A stretch of 64,000 nucleotides of DNA. Origin: Linum tenue (taxonomy: Eukaryota; Streptophyta; Magnoliopsida; Malpighiales; Linaceae). The notes below the pieces were generated by a model that searched no databases, had not been told where the DNA came from, and saw only the letters and a list, made by a program, of their open reading frames with translations. The position numbers and the translations under genes were made by a program. Positions 1-11,369 of this stretch are shown piece after piece (position 1 is the stretch's first letter; each line of letters opens with the position of its first letter). Where the stretch lies: the NCBI GenBank assembly GCA_946122785.1, contig CAMGYJ010000005.1, forward strand, positions 86,856,547 through 86,920,546, given 5' to 3'.

Positions 1-893
1 GTGCTGAGTTTGAGATGAAGGATTTGGGAGCTGCTCAGAAGATCTTGGGTATGGAGATTTACAGGGACAGGTCGAAAAAGAAGCTTTTCTTGTCACAGAA
101 GAGCTACATCCAGAAGATATTGTCGAGGTTTGGCATGTCTTCAGCAAAGCCCTTAAATACTCCTAGTGCTTCAAATGTTCATCTATCCTCAGCTTATGCA
201 CCGCAGTCAGAGGCTGAGAAGGAGTACATGTCGAGAGTCCCATATGCTAGTGCAGTAGGTAGCTTGATGTACGCTATGGTATGCACTAGACCTGATCTTG
301 CACATGCTGTTAGTGTTGTCAGCAGGTTCATGATACAACCTGGAAAGGAGCATTGACAGGCTGTGAAGAGGATCTTCCGGTACCTTAAGGGTACACCTGA
401 TGTGGGGATTAGCTTCGAAAGTGATACAGAGTGCTTTTTGTCTGGGTATTCTGACTCGGACTATGCTGGAGATGTTGACACGAGAAGATCGATGACCGGT
501 TATGTATTCACTCTTGGGAGTTCTGTAGTGAGCTGGAAGGCAACTCTGCAGTCGGCGGTGACATTGTCTACTACTGAGGCAGAGTATATGGCGTTGACAG
601 AAGCTGCTAAGGAGGGAATATGGTTGAAGGGACTGGTTGGTGATCTGGGTCTACATCATGATCAGGCAGTGGTGTATTGCGACAGTTTGAGTGCAATATG
701 CTTGGCCAAGGATCAAGTCCACCATGAGAGGACTAAGCACATCGATGTGAGGTATCATTCCTTGAGGACAGAGAAGAGGATTAAGGTGAAGAAGGTTGGC
801 ACCGCGGATAATCCTGCTGATATGTTCACGAAGCCGGTTCCACATGGCAAGTTCCAACACTGCTTGGACTTGCTGAATGTCTTGAGTGGGTGA
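1..893 (+). pseudogene. Ty1/copia pol, 3' part (end of reverse transcriptase plus RNase H), interrupted by a stop
   Basis: This is the C-terminal end of a copia polyprotein; the element runs in from beyond the left edge. Seen directly: an RT tail with the motif MKDLGAAQKILGMEI and the block VGSLMYAMVCTRPDLAHAVS, then an RNase H domain with [31 protein letters not shown] and KHIDVRYH, ending in a TGA at 891-893. RNase H degrades the RNA of the RNA:DNA hybrid, and these blocks contain the usual acidic residues (Asp of SDSDYAGD, Glu of AEY, Asp of CDS). A TGA at 354-356 lies where the family has Trp (after GKEH), and the same frame continues at once, so this looks like one nonsense change in an otherwise open frame. 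The block order and wording resemble the Tork-like copia lineage, but the lineage call is tentative. The element is probably young but defective. Confidence 0.93.
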
Positions 894-980
894 CTCCGCC
901 CTACGGGGCATTGATGGCGGGAGAGAGAGAGAGAGAAGGAGCAGAGTACATCACAGATTTCAGAGGAAGAGGATTCAAGT

Positions 981-993
981 CAAGGTGGAGATT
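981..993 (+). other. Polypurine tract of the copia element
   Basis: A short purine-rich stretch (CAAGGTGGAGAT) lies directly before the LTR start TGTTGATG. Copia elements prime plus-strand DNA synthesis at such a tract immediately upstream of the 3' LTR. A GA microsatellite at about 918-936 lies between the end of pol and this tract and is not itself next to an LTR end. Confidence 0.75.
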
Positions 994-1306
994 TGTTGAT
1001 GTGACTTGAATCGGACTATCAGCCGCTACGACTGGTAATCGGGGGGTTCGGGTTCTGGGCCTGGTATGTAACCGTTTCCTTTGCTAGATTGGATTAGGTT
1101 TAGACCCACATGGAGAAGTACTATAAATACTTCTCATACTCCTCTGTAATCTGTAATCTTCTCGATATAGTGAAATTGGCTCTCTCGCCCGTGGACGTAG
1201 CTAACACACATCGTGTTAGTGAACCACGTAAATCGTGTGTCATGTTTTCAATTCTCGCTTTCGTATTCTTGCTTTGTCGATTCCAGCGATTTCCCGATCC
1301 GTAACA
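994..1306 (+). repeat. Copia 3' LTR
   Basis: A short LTR of about 313 bp starts with TGTTGATG and ends with CGTAACA, giving the usual short inverted ends TGTT...AACA. It contains a good TATA box (CTATAAATA, 1121-1129) in the middle, as expected at the U3/R border. The position directly after the polypurine tract and pol identifies it as the 3' LTR. The right end could instead be the second AACA at about 1317-1320; the left LTR lies outside the window, so neither end can be checked by comparison. Confidence 0.8.
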
Positions 1307-1849
1307 ACGCGTTTATAACAAAAATCAACTATTTATAAAAACTAATGATCGACAACTCTTGTTTTCAAAAATAAAGCACATCCAACGACAATTGGAGTAT
1401 GATCTGAAATAGGACTATCGTTTCGGTATTGTTTCCCAAGAGAGTTTATTATTTATTGGTCTTATTTCCCGCATCAGTTTCCCGCTCAATGAGCTAAATG
1501 GGACAGTGGGATTGTCGAATCCTATGGAACAAATGACTTAATATATCAGAGCGATCAGGCATCCTTCAACCTAAATATCCAGTTTCAAGAAAAGCAAAAG
1601 GATGAACCACAGACAGGGACTAGCAAAATGATGTGCGCACTGGTAACCAAAACACCGTAAACCAGCAATATCTCAACATAACAGATGACAAAACAACCAA
1701 GGACAACAATGTATATGATGGTGACAATCCCCCGAAAAAAGGAACCACCACCATGTCGTTCCCGTCCAACAAAACCAAAATTCCTAACATCCAACAAACA
1801 AAACTGCTAGATAACTGATAAAGCATAGCTCAAACAAACCACCCCAAAT
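1307..1849. other. Intergenic DNA and RPL4 3' flank
   Basis: No coding sequence with family similarity was seen. The right half must contain the 3' UTR and polyadenylation region of RPL4, which is transcribed leftward. The open frames here are short and AT-driven. Confidence 0.6.
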
Positions 1850-3804
1850 TTACTGGGATACACCAAGCCATTTGGAGAATATCTCGAACTCGGTGTAATC
1901 GCTCTCCGACACCATAGTTTGGTACCATGCTTTCCCAGCAGCCTTGATGGCAGATGCCTCCTCCTGCAGAAAAGTCAACCCCCACAAGTTTACAAAACAA
2001 ACAACGGATTAGCAAACCATTGTTCAGAGACACGGAAACTTAACAATATCGAAATGAACGCACACCAAAAATAGTTAATTGCAACAAGTGCACTTTCGAG
2101 AAGATCAAGCAGTACTGTAAGATACCGTAAGTTCCAGTAACTCATTTACCTAATAATCAGGAAGTTTATACAGAAATATCAAAACAGAAACCACTTCAAG
2201 AGGTTGCTGAACATTGGGGGACCAATCCATAGAGATTAAATGCAAAGAACTAGCTTTGGCATCACCAGCAATCCAACCAATAACGAAGATGATTGGACAA
2301 TAGCATTATACTGGTTCAAGAAATTCATCAATTCCAACCTTACTAAGACACTATTCCAGGTTCAACTAAAACACCTGGCACAAACTGAACAGAGAGTTTC
2401 AAACATCACAAACATATCCAATACCGAAGGCAACAGGCTAAACAAAGTAATTACAGGTACATGGAAATATATTAGACTATAATCTGCTAGTCTAATTACC
2501 ATGTTCCGATTAACATTCAACATGTAACAATTAACACCACACCAACCCGATAGAGCAATGAGTCATTAAAAGCTCTACAACAAACACCTTCATCCTATTT
2601 GATTAAGTCACCAATGTAGAAAAAAGCCATTGCAGGCAATCAAGCCCTTAGGGCATACAATTATGTAATAGAGTAAGAGAAAATTATCATATACCTTGCT
2701 GATGGGAGTTCTCTTCTTGTCGAGCTTCTCCTTCTTGGCCTTCACACGCTGAGCCTCAGCCAACAAGGACATCCTCCTAGCGGTCTTGGCATACGGGTTC
2801 AACTTAAGCATCACATTCAAGTTCTTCAGAGGATTCTTCTTCAATGGAGCTCTCTTCACTTCCTTCTTGATGGGCTTCACCACAGACTGAACCTCGTCAG
2901 AGTTGATAATCCTAGCCAAATCAGCATTCGCCATCTTAGCCCTAGGGAGCACATACCCGTTCTTCTTCTCAGCAGCCTTGTCAAAGGAGCCGTAGATGGA
3001 GTCCAGCTTCTCAAAAGCCGACCTGGTCCAGATCACAAATCGACCCAAGTGGCCACCAGGGGCTAGCTTAAGAAGATTCAAACGGTCGACATTGGCCACC
3101 TCCACCCCAGGAATGTTGCGGAAGGCCTTCACCAGCTTAGCGCCTTCAGTTCCGTACACAACCAAAGGTCCCTTGCGAGAAATATACCTCCTGTTCCTCA
3201 TCTTCCCTTTCCCGGGACGAATCCCGACGCTGTCCTTGGCCTTCTCGGCATCAGCATAAGCTCCGATCTCCTTGAGCAGCTTGATAGCGGTGGATGTCTT
3301 CTCGACACCCTCTGCGGAGTCGTTGATCACCAGAGGCAACTCTGGAACGGTGTCGATCCGGTGGCCGCGAGCCATCACCAGCGAAGGAATGGCCGAGGCG
3401 GCGATTGCAGAAACGACGGCGTACCTCTTCTGGTTGACGTTGATCCTCCGGTGCCAGCGGCGCCAGATCTTGGTCGGAGCGAACATGCGACCTCCTCGGC
3501 ACATGTTCCCGAAGGCACCCTGACCGGCACGGTGAGTTCCTCCACCGGGAACACGGGGAATACGGGAGACGGCGCGACCGGTACCCCAGGACTCGGCGGA
3601 GGTCTGGTGGCCGGCCTTCTTGGACACGGCGTAGGGTTGGCGGCTGTTCTTCGACATGTTGGAGTGAACAAAGTTGACGACGTCGGGTCTGATAGAGGCC
3701 CTCATAACGTCGGGCAGGGGAACGGTGGCCGGGGAATCGGTGGCCATATCGTTCATGGTGGGAAGGGTTTGGACGGAGACAAGGGGACGAGCGGCGGCTG
3801 CCAT
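1850..3804 (-). CDS. RPL4: 60S ribosomal protein L4 (uL4), cytosolic, two coding exons
   Basis: uL4 is a structural protein of the large ribosomal subunit; its long loop lines the peptide exit tunnel. Coding exon 1 is 3804-2695 (370 codons) and exon 2 is 1963-1850 (37 codons plus TAA), separated by a 731-bp phase-0 intron with AG/GTAT donor and CTGCAG acceptor. The 407-aa product matches the usual plant length of about 406. Clear family blocks: [14 protein letters not shown] near residue 34, then the glycine-rich loop [17 protein letters not shown] and [26 protein letters not shown], and the lysine-rich C-terminal half. Exon 2 restores the conserved plant tail ([28 protein letters not shown]). 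Reading through the intron instead would give an unrelated tail with an early stop, so the spliced form is preferred. The gene appears intact and expressed, and the promoter supports this. Confidence 0.97.
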
Positions 3805-3841
3805 TTCTTTTGGTTTGGGGGAACGGCTGCCGAAATGCTAA

Positions 3842-4036
3842 TTAGGGTTTGGGGCCAAGGGTTGAGAGGAAGCGTAGGAATTTATAGTGGGGAGTTTTTC
3901 TGGATCCCTTTCTCTCGTCTAGGCTAGGGTCCATAATTCGTTTCGTTAAAAGCGGCCAGCATAGGATGGATATAGACCCGTAAACTTCTGTTCATTTACG
4001 CTAGGCCCAAATGGAACTTCCATCGTAAGATGGGCT
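3842..4036 (-). promoter_or_regulatory. RPL4 promoter: TATA box, telo-box and site II elements
   Basis: Reading on the minus strand upstream of the RPL4 ATG: a telo-box AAACCCTAAT at 3842-3850, a TATA box (CTATAAAT, 3880-3887) about 76 bp before the ATG, and two site II-type motifs (GGCCTA/TGGGCC type at 4001-4010 and TGGGCT on the plus strand at 4031-4036). Telo-boxes and site II motifs together are typical of plant ribosomal-protein genes and link them to TCP-type growth control. The telo-box lies between the TATA box and the ATG, so it falls in the 5' UTR. Confidence 0.75.
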
Positions 4037-4074
4037 TTAACTTTTCGCTTTATAGGCTTCCAAACCCTGTTAAT

Positions 4075-4742
4075 TAGGGATGGCAACAAAACCCGAATCC
4101 ACGGGTATCCACCCGACCCAACCCGGTCAACCCTGGTAAAATCTGTGTTGATGGGTTTTGGGCCGGGTTTGGGTTTAAACCTGCTTACTATTCACCGGAT
4201 TGGGTTGGGTTTGGATTTAGGTAAACCCGATCCATGAGTACCCGCCCACACTCATATAATTTATTTTCTCGGTATATTTAATATTCTAAACTACTAATCT
4301 TATTTATGTTTGTGGAGACATGTCTAATTTTTTTCTTTCTAATTGTGTAGAATGAAGTTGATGTTATCGAGTGGAGAGTGAAGAAACTTAATTGAAAAGA
4401 AGAAGCATTCAATTAATCATGTTATTTATGGATAATTTGTGATTTGCTTCAATTTTCTTGAGTTTTCTAGATTGGTGTTGAATAATTTGTATAGTTAATT
4501 TGTGATTTGCTTGAATTTTCTAGAATGGTGTTTTATATATGGATAATTTGTATTGAGAGATTGATATTTGACTTTAATTTTGATAGGAACTTGTTATTGT
4601 AAATTTTTTACGACACGAACCCGTGGGTACCCATGAAACCGTGGATACCCAGCGGATTGGGTTGGGTTAGAGTTTTTCACGAATAAACCCATGGGTTTGG
4701 GTTTGGCAAAACCCGACCCAACCCGACCCATTGTCATCCCTA
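4075..4742. mobile_element. Non-autonomous hAT-type element with 8-bp target duplication
   Basis: A 668-bp element has imperfect inverted ends TAGGGATGGCAA and TTGTCATCCCTA. It is flanked by an exact 8-bp duplication CTGTTAAT at 4067-4074 and 4743-4750, the size expected of hAT transposons. Both subterminal regions are dense in ACCCGACCCAACCCG-like repeats in opposite orientation; the middle is AT-rich and non-coding. There is no transposase, so it must be moved in trans. It sits about 270 bp upstream of the RPL4 start, just beyond the site II motifs. Confidence 0.9.
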
Positions 4743-4750
4743 CTGTTAAT

Positions 4751-5425
4751 GGCTTAATGCAGCGGGTAACCTAGTTCTCGTCTTAAATCCTCAGGTTATA
4801 TATATATTTAATTATTATTAGCCAAACCTATCCCGCATTTTTAAATATTAGTTAAATTTTTCAAGATATAAAATATTAGTCAAATCTTTTGTTGCGCACT
4901 AAAATATTAGTCATTTTTTTTGTTACTGTTAATAATTTAATAACTCTTTTCTTAGTTAAAATACTAAAGTTTTGAAATGTTGTTCTCCATGTGTCTCTTC
5001 CAAGACAGTGTCATGTTGTCAAGTTAATATTACTAACAAATATGCTAATTGGGAGTTAACATTTGGCTAATATTGTGTATTTTAAAAGGTTTGGCTAATA
5101 TTAAAAAATACGGGAAATGTTTGGCTACCAATTAGTATTTACCCCTTCCCTGTAATATATTAGGAGTGTGCTGAGTCGTGCTATGCTATAGCTTTGAATA
5201 TTAGATGGGTTGTAGGCTCAACCATGGACCACTTTTCTATTCAGAATGACAATAGTGATATTAATTTCAAACAGAAGCTCATCTGTATTCCTCCAACCCT
5301 CACCTCCATATTTAATTTTTCGCAAAGACAGAAGTTTACTCATCATCACTTTTATGTCGTAGAATGTTCCCAATACTGCCCCCATCATAGACCCGAATAT
5401 TAATTCGACTTTTTGTCGTCAATTA
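4751..5425. other. AT-rich intergenic DNA
   Basis: The sequence is AT-rich with degenerate repeated phrases (forms of TTGGCTAATATT and AAATATTAGTCAAAT at about 4840-5120), but no gene or element ends could be supported. Confidence 0.5.
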
Positions 5426-6833
5426 TGATTCATTCCTAACTACACAAATAAAATCCCAACTAGAGCCCAAGTATAAACTCTAGTAAGTGTAGTATAGACA
5501 AGTGTTTTAAAATGTCAACCTGGGCTGGTCCATATATTCATATACTTCAACCGTTTAAAATGTTATCTAGCTATCTGTTTAGAGTGAAAACTAAGAAACA
5601 ATTTAAAGTAAGCAAGAAATTAAATTGTGGTGGATTCTATATGAGAAAATGTCACCCGAGTATTGCTCCCCCTAGCCTTATATTAAGTTGCAATAATCGA
5701 AACTCTAGTGCGGGATAGTGTGTTCTTATACCGCGAAGATGGTGCAAATAGTGGAAAATTCCCACTCTCCTAGGCAATCGATTAAGGAAAAGCAATTAAG
5801 CTAGGAAACCTAGCTCTCTCAATCAATCAGCTAAGGATTGCTAACCAATCCCTCGGAAGTTAATCCGAAACGCCGACAATAAAACACAATCCAATCGTGA
5901 CGCTAAATCGATGCTTGAGGTGTGTCCCTAATTGCTCTAGAAATGGTTATCCAATTTTCCAAGAAGTGGGCAAGGAGGAGGTTTCCTCCTTCTAGGTCAA
6001 TTTGACCCAAATGAGATATGGAACCTAACACTCACAAATCATGAAAATACCTCAAGCATTATATTAAAACACACAATCAACACACATAGAGTTCAAATCC
6101 AACAATCCATCACATTTCTAGGCTAGGGTTCACAATACTCAAGTGAAAAAAAGAACTACTCCATAGATAAACTAGGGATTACAACAAAGAGGAGCGAAAG
6201 AACCATGATGTGGTATTTGACTTCCTTCCTTGTTGCCGAAATCACCGTTGGGAGATGAAAACCTTCAATCCTCTAGCTAGGATCAAACCCTAACCCCCTT
6301 CTTCTCTCTTTGTTTGCCTGTTTCTCTCTCTAAAATCAGAAGAGAAGATGATGGCAATCTCTCACTAGGATCCTCCTTTCAAGTTTCAGCTTCCTTCTCC
6401 TTTTGTACTCCATTCGTGCGCTCATCATTGTCGATTATCATGGGCGTGATCTCGAAGCCTCGCCCGTGATCTGGGGCAAAAGCGCACCATTTCATTTAAG
6501 GCCTTCGCGGACTAGATGGCATTATCACGGTCTCGCGACCGTGAATACTTTTAGGCTCGCGAGGTGTACAAAACTTTCTGGATGTCGATGCTCTTCACGG
6601 TCGGTTGATTGTGACAAAGTTGCTCTAACAATGATCTTCACCTTTTTCCCTTTTCGATCCGCTTTCGTCCTTTTTCGTTCAACTATTGCTTCCAAGGCCA
6701 ATCTCACATGATAGAACCTGAAACATGTTGGAAACATACATAACCTAGCGTAAAATCGAACCTTAAACGATGTAAATGCTCCCAAACACCACAAGAATAC
6801 GGGGTGAAAACATGTGCAATTGGACCCCAATCA
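5426..6833 (-). repeat. Athila-like gypsy LTR, lone copy on the minus strand
   Basis: On the minus strand this begins TGATTGGGGTCCAATTGCAC, a close match to the LTR starts at 20326, 25328 and 40610. It carries the family palindrome around 6518-6545 (ATCACGGTCTCGCGACCGTGAAT on the plus strand in two halves), the leader phrase on CCCTAGCCTAG near 6120, and at its end the diagnostic block running from GCTAGATAACA to CTTGGGCTCTAGTTGGGAT (5590-5440). No primer binding site follows the end at 5426 and no internal coding sequence adjoins, so it is a solo or orphan LTR. Flanking 5-mers (AATTA, GGCTA) do not match, so ends are approximate or the flanks are rearranged. Confidence 0.75.
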
Positions 6834-7391
6834 GGCTAGTTGTGCCTCAATATGTCACCTACTACCACAACTCTGCAATAACTACCTTGCATGTCCCTTT
6901 CTCATTCAGATCCTTACCCTCCTAATTCTTTCCTTCTTCTCCTTCCTTTCTTGTTTTCATTCTCCGATTGAAACCAACCCCCTCTTCTTCTTCTTCTTCG
7001 ATAAAAACTCCTAACTACAATTCTTTGTTCTTGCCCTCATCATACGAAAAGACGATTGAACAATTCTGAGAATGTATCATAGAAGAATCAATCTGGTAAG
7101 GATGATATGCTGGAGGGTTCCGGACATGCAACGACTGCATTTGGAGGAGGCGTGTTGGGAAAGAAGAATAAGACAAAGATAAAAGACTTCCTGGTCCAAT
7201 TTTTGAATCCCTAGAATTGGAAGCTTTGGGTTTGCTTTCTTACTTCTTCTCCACAACCAGGTACATAATTTTGGTTGATGCTTCATGACGATAGGGGGAA
7301 TCGTTTGGTATATTTCTATATACTGAGGTTTTATTCCCTTATGTGAGCTCAATGTGCAGTCAATACGTGTATATTTGGTTGGAGTTATATG
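6834..7391. other. Unannotated stretch
   Basis: A pyrimidine-rich segment (6880-7000) is followed by a short stretch that could be old exonic DNA, but no protein family was recognised in any frame. The hAT element at 7400 interrupts this sequence. Confidence 0.4.
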
Positions 7392-7399
7392 CAATTGTG

Positions 7400-8300
7400 T
7401 AGGGGGTGGACAACAGGACGAGACGGGATACCTGGCCCGTTTGAAACGGGTACCCAATCCCGTTTGGAGATCAAAGTCCATCCCATGTCCCAACCCGTTT
7501 GGATAAACGGGTACCCATTACCCGAACGAGATGGATAACGGGTATCCATATTACTCATAAATACCCAAAGTTTGAATCAAAATTTTTTTAACAAAAGTTT
7601 AAACTTAATTTGTACGTGCTTAACAATCACAAAATCCATCCCAAATTCCCAATCACAAATACTCGGTTTGCAAACTACACATTCATGAACAATCACAACG
7701 CATAGAAATAAACATTCCAAGCACCCATAACAACTAAAAAGAGCTGTTGGTTGCTACTGTTCTGCTTAAAATAAAAAGCTCCATTCGACAATTCGAACTG
7801 GGGAGGCAAGCTGCTGTTGTTCTGCTGCCCACCCTGCTTTTGCAAGCTGCTGCCCACCATCGAGTTGCTGCTGTTCAAGCTGCTATCGCCTGCTGCAAAT
7901 CAGCAGTTCCATTATCAACAAATTAAAGGGAGAAGCAGGGCACAAAAAATCACCAAGTGTTCTACATAATAACAACACAGTCAAGGGGAAAGCCGGGCAT
8001 AAAAATCCAGCAAATGTCACCCAAAAATCAAAATACACACATTATGGAAAAACTGAAACAAATCAAAGTAGAGAGGAAGGAAGATGGGCATGGGCCTGTG
8101 TAATTTTTGAATGGGTAAAACGGGTACCCATATTACCCAAACGGGTATTTGCAGGTAACGCGTGGGTACCCATTGTGGAAATGTACAATCCCAAGTCCCG
8201 TCCGTTAATAATTTTACGGGTAATATGGGTACCCGTAACCCAAAAAAAACGGGAAGGGTACGGGTATACCCAAATACCCGTTTTCCGTTGCCCACCCCTA
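7400..8300. mobile_element. Non-autonomous hAT-type element rich in GGGTACCC motifs
   Basis: A 901-bp element starts TAGGGGGTGGACAAC and ends GTTGCCCACCCCTA, with an exact 8-bp duplication CAATTGTG at 7392-7399 and 8301-8308. Both ends are packed with variants of ACGGGTACCCATTACCC, many containing the self-complementary octamer GGGTACCC. The core (7570-8090) is AT-rich and carries a short run of CTGCTG/CAGCAG-type sequence at 7800-7890. No transposase frame is present. Confidence 0.9.
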
Positions 8301-8308
8301 CAATTGTG

Positions 8309-9329
8309 CTTTGGAGGTTTGATAAGTTAAATTGATCTTGATCTCCACTAATTAAATGATTTTGGTTTGAATTCATGTGAAGGAACTGAAAGTAAGCAAA
8401 AGAATTGAAGAAACAGGATGCATAAGAAAAAAGGAAAGCTGCAGTCGTGTGGAGAGAAACAGGGATGCAATCATCATCTAGTCAGCTTCCTGGCCATGTG
8501 AGGCAACCCAACGTAGGTTTGTATTTCTTTTCCTTATTTTTTCCCTTTTGTGTGTGTGTGTTAGAGTGAAGTATGTGAGTTTGAATGGTCATTGTGCCCA
8601 TGGTTGGTGTGTTTTTTATCGATAAATGTGTTGTGTTTGAGTTTGGGGCACAATTGAATCGATGAAGTTTGAAAATTGGTGAAATTCCTTTTTTTGCACA
8701 CATCACGATTTTGGTGTAATGTTCACGACCTCAAATTGTGAAGATTACAACCAAACCCGAAGGTAGATAGAGATTCTACCAAAGTTGCAGACATCAAGTT
8801 TTGCATGCAATGTTCACGGGCATAACCCGTGGTATTAAATGTACCATGATGGCAGCCCAAAACTCACCATTCTCAGCTGAGATCACGGTTTGCATGTTAG
8901 GATCACGGTCTGAGACCATGAAATTAGCACCAAAGCCGTGATCTTCGACCTGGAGCAGTATAAAAATGGCGTGAAGCTCACAAAAGTCAAAATTTCAATT
9001 CGTCGTAATCGTTAGAAATTTTCACCAGAAATCATTTTCCCATACGGTTCTTCGTCGATCTAATATACTTCCGGGCACCCAATCCAAAAACCAAGCACAT
9101 ACCCATTCTTCCCTAGCCAAGGCGCACCTTCACCAAAGTTTTGGGGATATTTGGACTCGACTTTGCCGCTAGCGACTTTGTTTCTCATCCAGCCTTGTGA
9201 AATGCGTATGTGGGCATGTTTACCTTTATTGGAACTTAATTGTGGGGGAGCTAATTTTCTACCAATGTGCTTTTTCTAATGATTGTTTGTTTCCACGTAT
9301 GGTGCTTGTTGTTTGATACTTTTGCAGGA
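8309..9329 (+). repeat. Degraded gypsy LTR and gag leader
   Basis: 8720-8990 contains the palindromic CACGGTCT...AGACCATG motif of the local LTR families, followed by a TATA box (CAGTATAAAAATGG, about 8957-8970). 9231-9246 has a leader purine run (TTGTGGGGGAGCTAAT), followed by an intron-like stretch ending TTTTGCAG at 9326 just before the gag ATG. The same order occurs in front of the gag at 38210. The LTR ends cannot be fixed. Confidence 0.5.
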
Positions 9330-10731
9330 TGGTTGACCCGATGTATGAGTATATGCATTATTTGGTGGATCATCCGGACTACAGGCCCCGGTATGAGTCA
9401 TGACAAAATGGGGATATCGGACCCCATTGGTGCCTCGACCTTGATATTTTCGATCGTTTCCATTGTCAGGCTATGATCTTAGTAGCCATTGCTCCTCCCC
9501 AGTGGCACCAACTCCTCAACCTTGATGAGCCAATTTTTTGGGATTTGTGCTTGGAATTATATTTCACATTCGTCCACGAGCAACCTAGAGGAAACCCCCC
9601 CCCCCCCCCCATATGTGGAGTTCAGGATGGGTGGATTCCATCACAAAGAGCACTCCTTCTGAGCGGGGCACACCAAGGGGACTCAGTTGAGACCCTAGTG
9701 CAGGATCCTCCACATGTTGTTGATCCATTCATTGGTCCCGAGTTTGCTAGCTCAGTGGGCAGGTAGGGGTGTACATGGCTCGGGTGGGTTGGGTTTTGAC
9801 CACTTTAGTCACCCAACCCATACACCACGGTTTACACATCATGAAATCTAAATCCACCCAATAAAATCATGACCCAACGGTTTGGATCAGTCCGGATTGA
9901 AGTCTAACCCCAAACAAAACTCAACCCAACCCAAACAAACAAATTTTTCAACATTTTAAGCAAAAGTAACAGTGGGAAAATAAGAGCAAGAGGCATCATT
10001 ACTTTACCCTCTTCCCTCTATATATTTGTTTACTTGTCTACGTATCTGTGAAGCATCATTTAATGGCCTCATTCAACAAGATCCGGACCCACCCACCAAT
10101 TAATGAAACCGTCCATCTCTGGTTGGGTTTGAGTTGGTGGGACGGGTCAGGTGCCGCTTTGTTCACACCTAAGGGCAGGTCACCCTCCGCAGGATGGTGA
10201 CACTTTAAACGATGGGTCGACCAAGGGAGCCTCTCCATTTGAGAGCAGTTGATGTGATGAACTTTTCTAGGATTTTGGACAGCCCGCGAGTATACACGAT
10301 GCATCTGGGCCCAGTCATCACTCGACCTGCTCGATACTTTGGAGGGGACTAGGGCAATGTGAAGATCTTTTCAGTGGAGACACTCCACCACATGAGGCTA
10401 GTTTGCATCGAGAGTGGCATCGAGTACACCCATGGCCTCAAACCCTTTGTCACTTTCAGACCAGTGATGGAAGAGGTTCTAAAGCCACCCCAGAGAGCTC
10501 CACCATCACGCTAATGTGGCCATACCAGTGATTCTTTATCATCTGGAGTCGGACCTTCTTCCTCGAGAAACCTTGAAGCCTAAGTCTCTGCACTCGAGGA
10601 GGAGTTTACATGAGTTTCTTCCCAGATTGCCCGAGAGCATGACACAAGGAGACATATATTCATGTAGGGCATCATCTTCCAGGACCCTGAGTGGCAACCT
10701 TCACCTCCTTTCCAGGGTAGTTACCTTCTGA
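9330..10731 (+). pseudogene. Athila-type gag remnant, split by a hAT insertion
   Basis: Recognisable N-terminal Athila gag-like sequence (the domain often annotated in plants as putative plant transposon protein). Pieces include MVDPMYEYMHYLVDHPDYRP at 9330, then PPQWHQLLNLDEPIFWDLCL and ELYFTFVHEQPRG at 9490-9590, and after the hAT insertion a tail on VILYHLESDLLPRETLKP near 10525. Comparable phrases occur in the second gag remnant at 38.2 kb. The reading frame is broken by frameshifts and stops; a run of 16 C at 9595-9610 falls inside it and is a likely slippage site. No protease or RT follows directly: foreign DNA (tandem repeats, RPL15 exon) starts soon after. Confidence 0.7.
9764..10171. 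mobile_element. Non-autonomous hAT-type element inside gag
   Basis: A 408-bp element starts TAGGGGTGTACATGGC and ends GCTTTGTTCACACCTA. Its 8-bp flanks TGGGCAGG (9756-9763) and AGGGCAGG (10172-10179) match at seven of eight bases, consistent with an aged hAT target duplication. Subterminal repeats are of the GGGTTGGGTTTTG / CAACCCAACCC type. It interrupts the gag remnant, so it came after the retrotransposon. Confidence 0.85.
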
Positions 10732-11000
10732 GTGCCATGTTGGCATCATAGTACCTTCATGTTCCTTCTCCCCGCTTTGACTCTACATTTCACTTTTGTT
10801 ATTTCTATGTGTTAAACTAGGAGACATTTTAGTATGCTATATAGCATTGATGCTTTAATATACTTAGAGTCATTAGATCTTGTTATAAAATACCGGTAAC
10901 GAAAATAAGAATTAAATTTTTTTGAAATCCAATCGAGGAAAAGGTGATTGAGCTTGTCGATGTCAATAGACTGGACTCTACTCTTCAGTAGTGGGATTTC

Positions 11001-11295
11001 ACCACGTCTCTTCGTCAATAGTGAAGGGGTTGAGTAGCACCGACGGCGCCAATGAACCAGCATCTGAAATAGGGCGACGGTGACGGCTAACCAGCACCTA
11101 AAATAGGGCAACGACGACACTGTGGGTCTCTTTGTCGATAGTGAAGGGGTTGAGCTTCAACGACGGGAATGCTGAACCATCTTCTAAAATAGGGCGATGG
11201 CGACAGTGTGTTTCAACTTTCCTCTTCTGCAATTGTGTTTCGTGGTGGGTCTCTTCGTCGATAGTGAAGGGGTGAGCAATCGCGATTGTGTTCTG
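11001..11295. repeat. Degenerate tandem repeat, period about 120 bp
   Basis: The phrase GTCTCTTCGTCGATAGTGAA and its variants start at about 11006, 11126 and 11249, giving spacings of 120 and 123 bp. Each copy is followed by GGGGTTGAGC and, 50 bp on, by forms of AAAATAGGGCGACGGCGAC. The copies differ at many sites. On the minus strand the repeats stay open over short stretches, but no protein family was recognised. The array lies directly upstream of the RPL15 exon fragment. Confidence 0.8.
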
Positions 11296-11369
11296 CAATT
11301 TTGGAGTCTCTTCTGATGGATGCTTTATCTTCTGTTCGCCCTGCTTTAGTATTGTGTGAATGATTGTAG

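Noticed and set aside
2608..2694. RPL4 tail read straight through from exon 1
   Set aside because: This is intron sequence: a donor lies at 2695/2694 and the conserved plant C-terminus is found downstream at 1963-1850.
9595..9610. Run of 16 C as a minus-strand equivalent of the conserved G-run signal
   Set aside because: It lacks the CATTG hairpin and the CTTAAGTG phrase, and falls inside the gag coding region; it looks like slippage in a proline-coding run.
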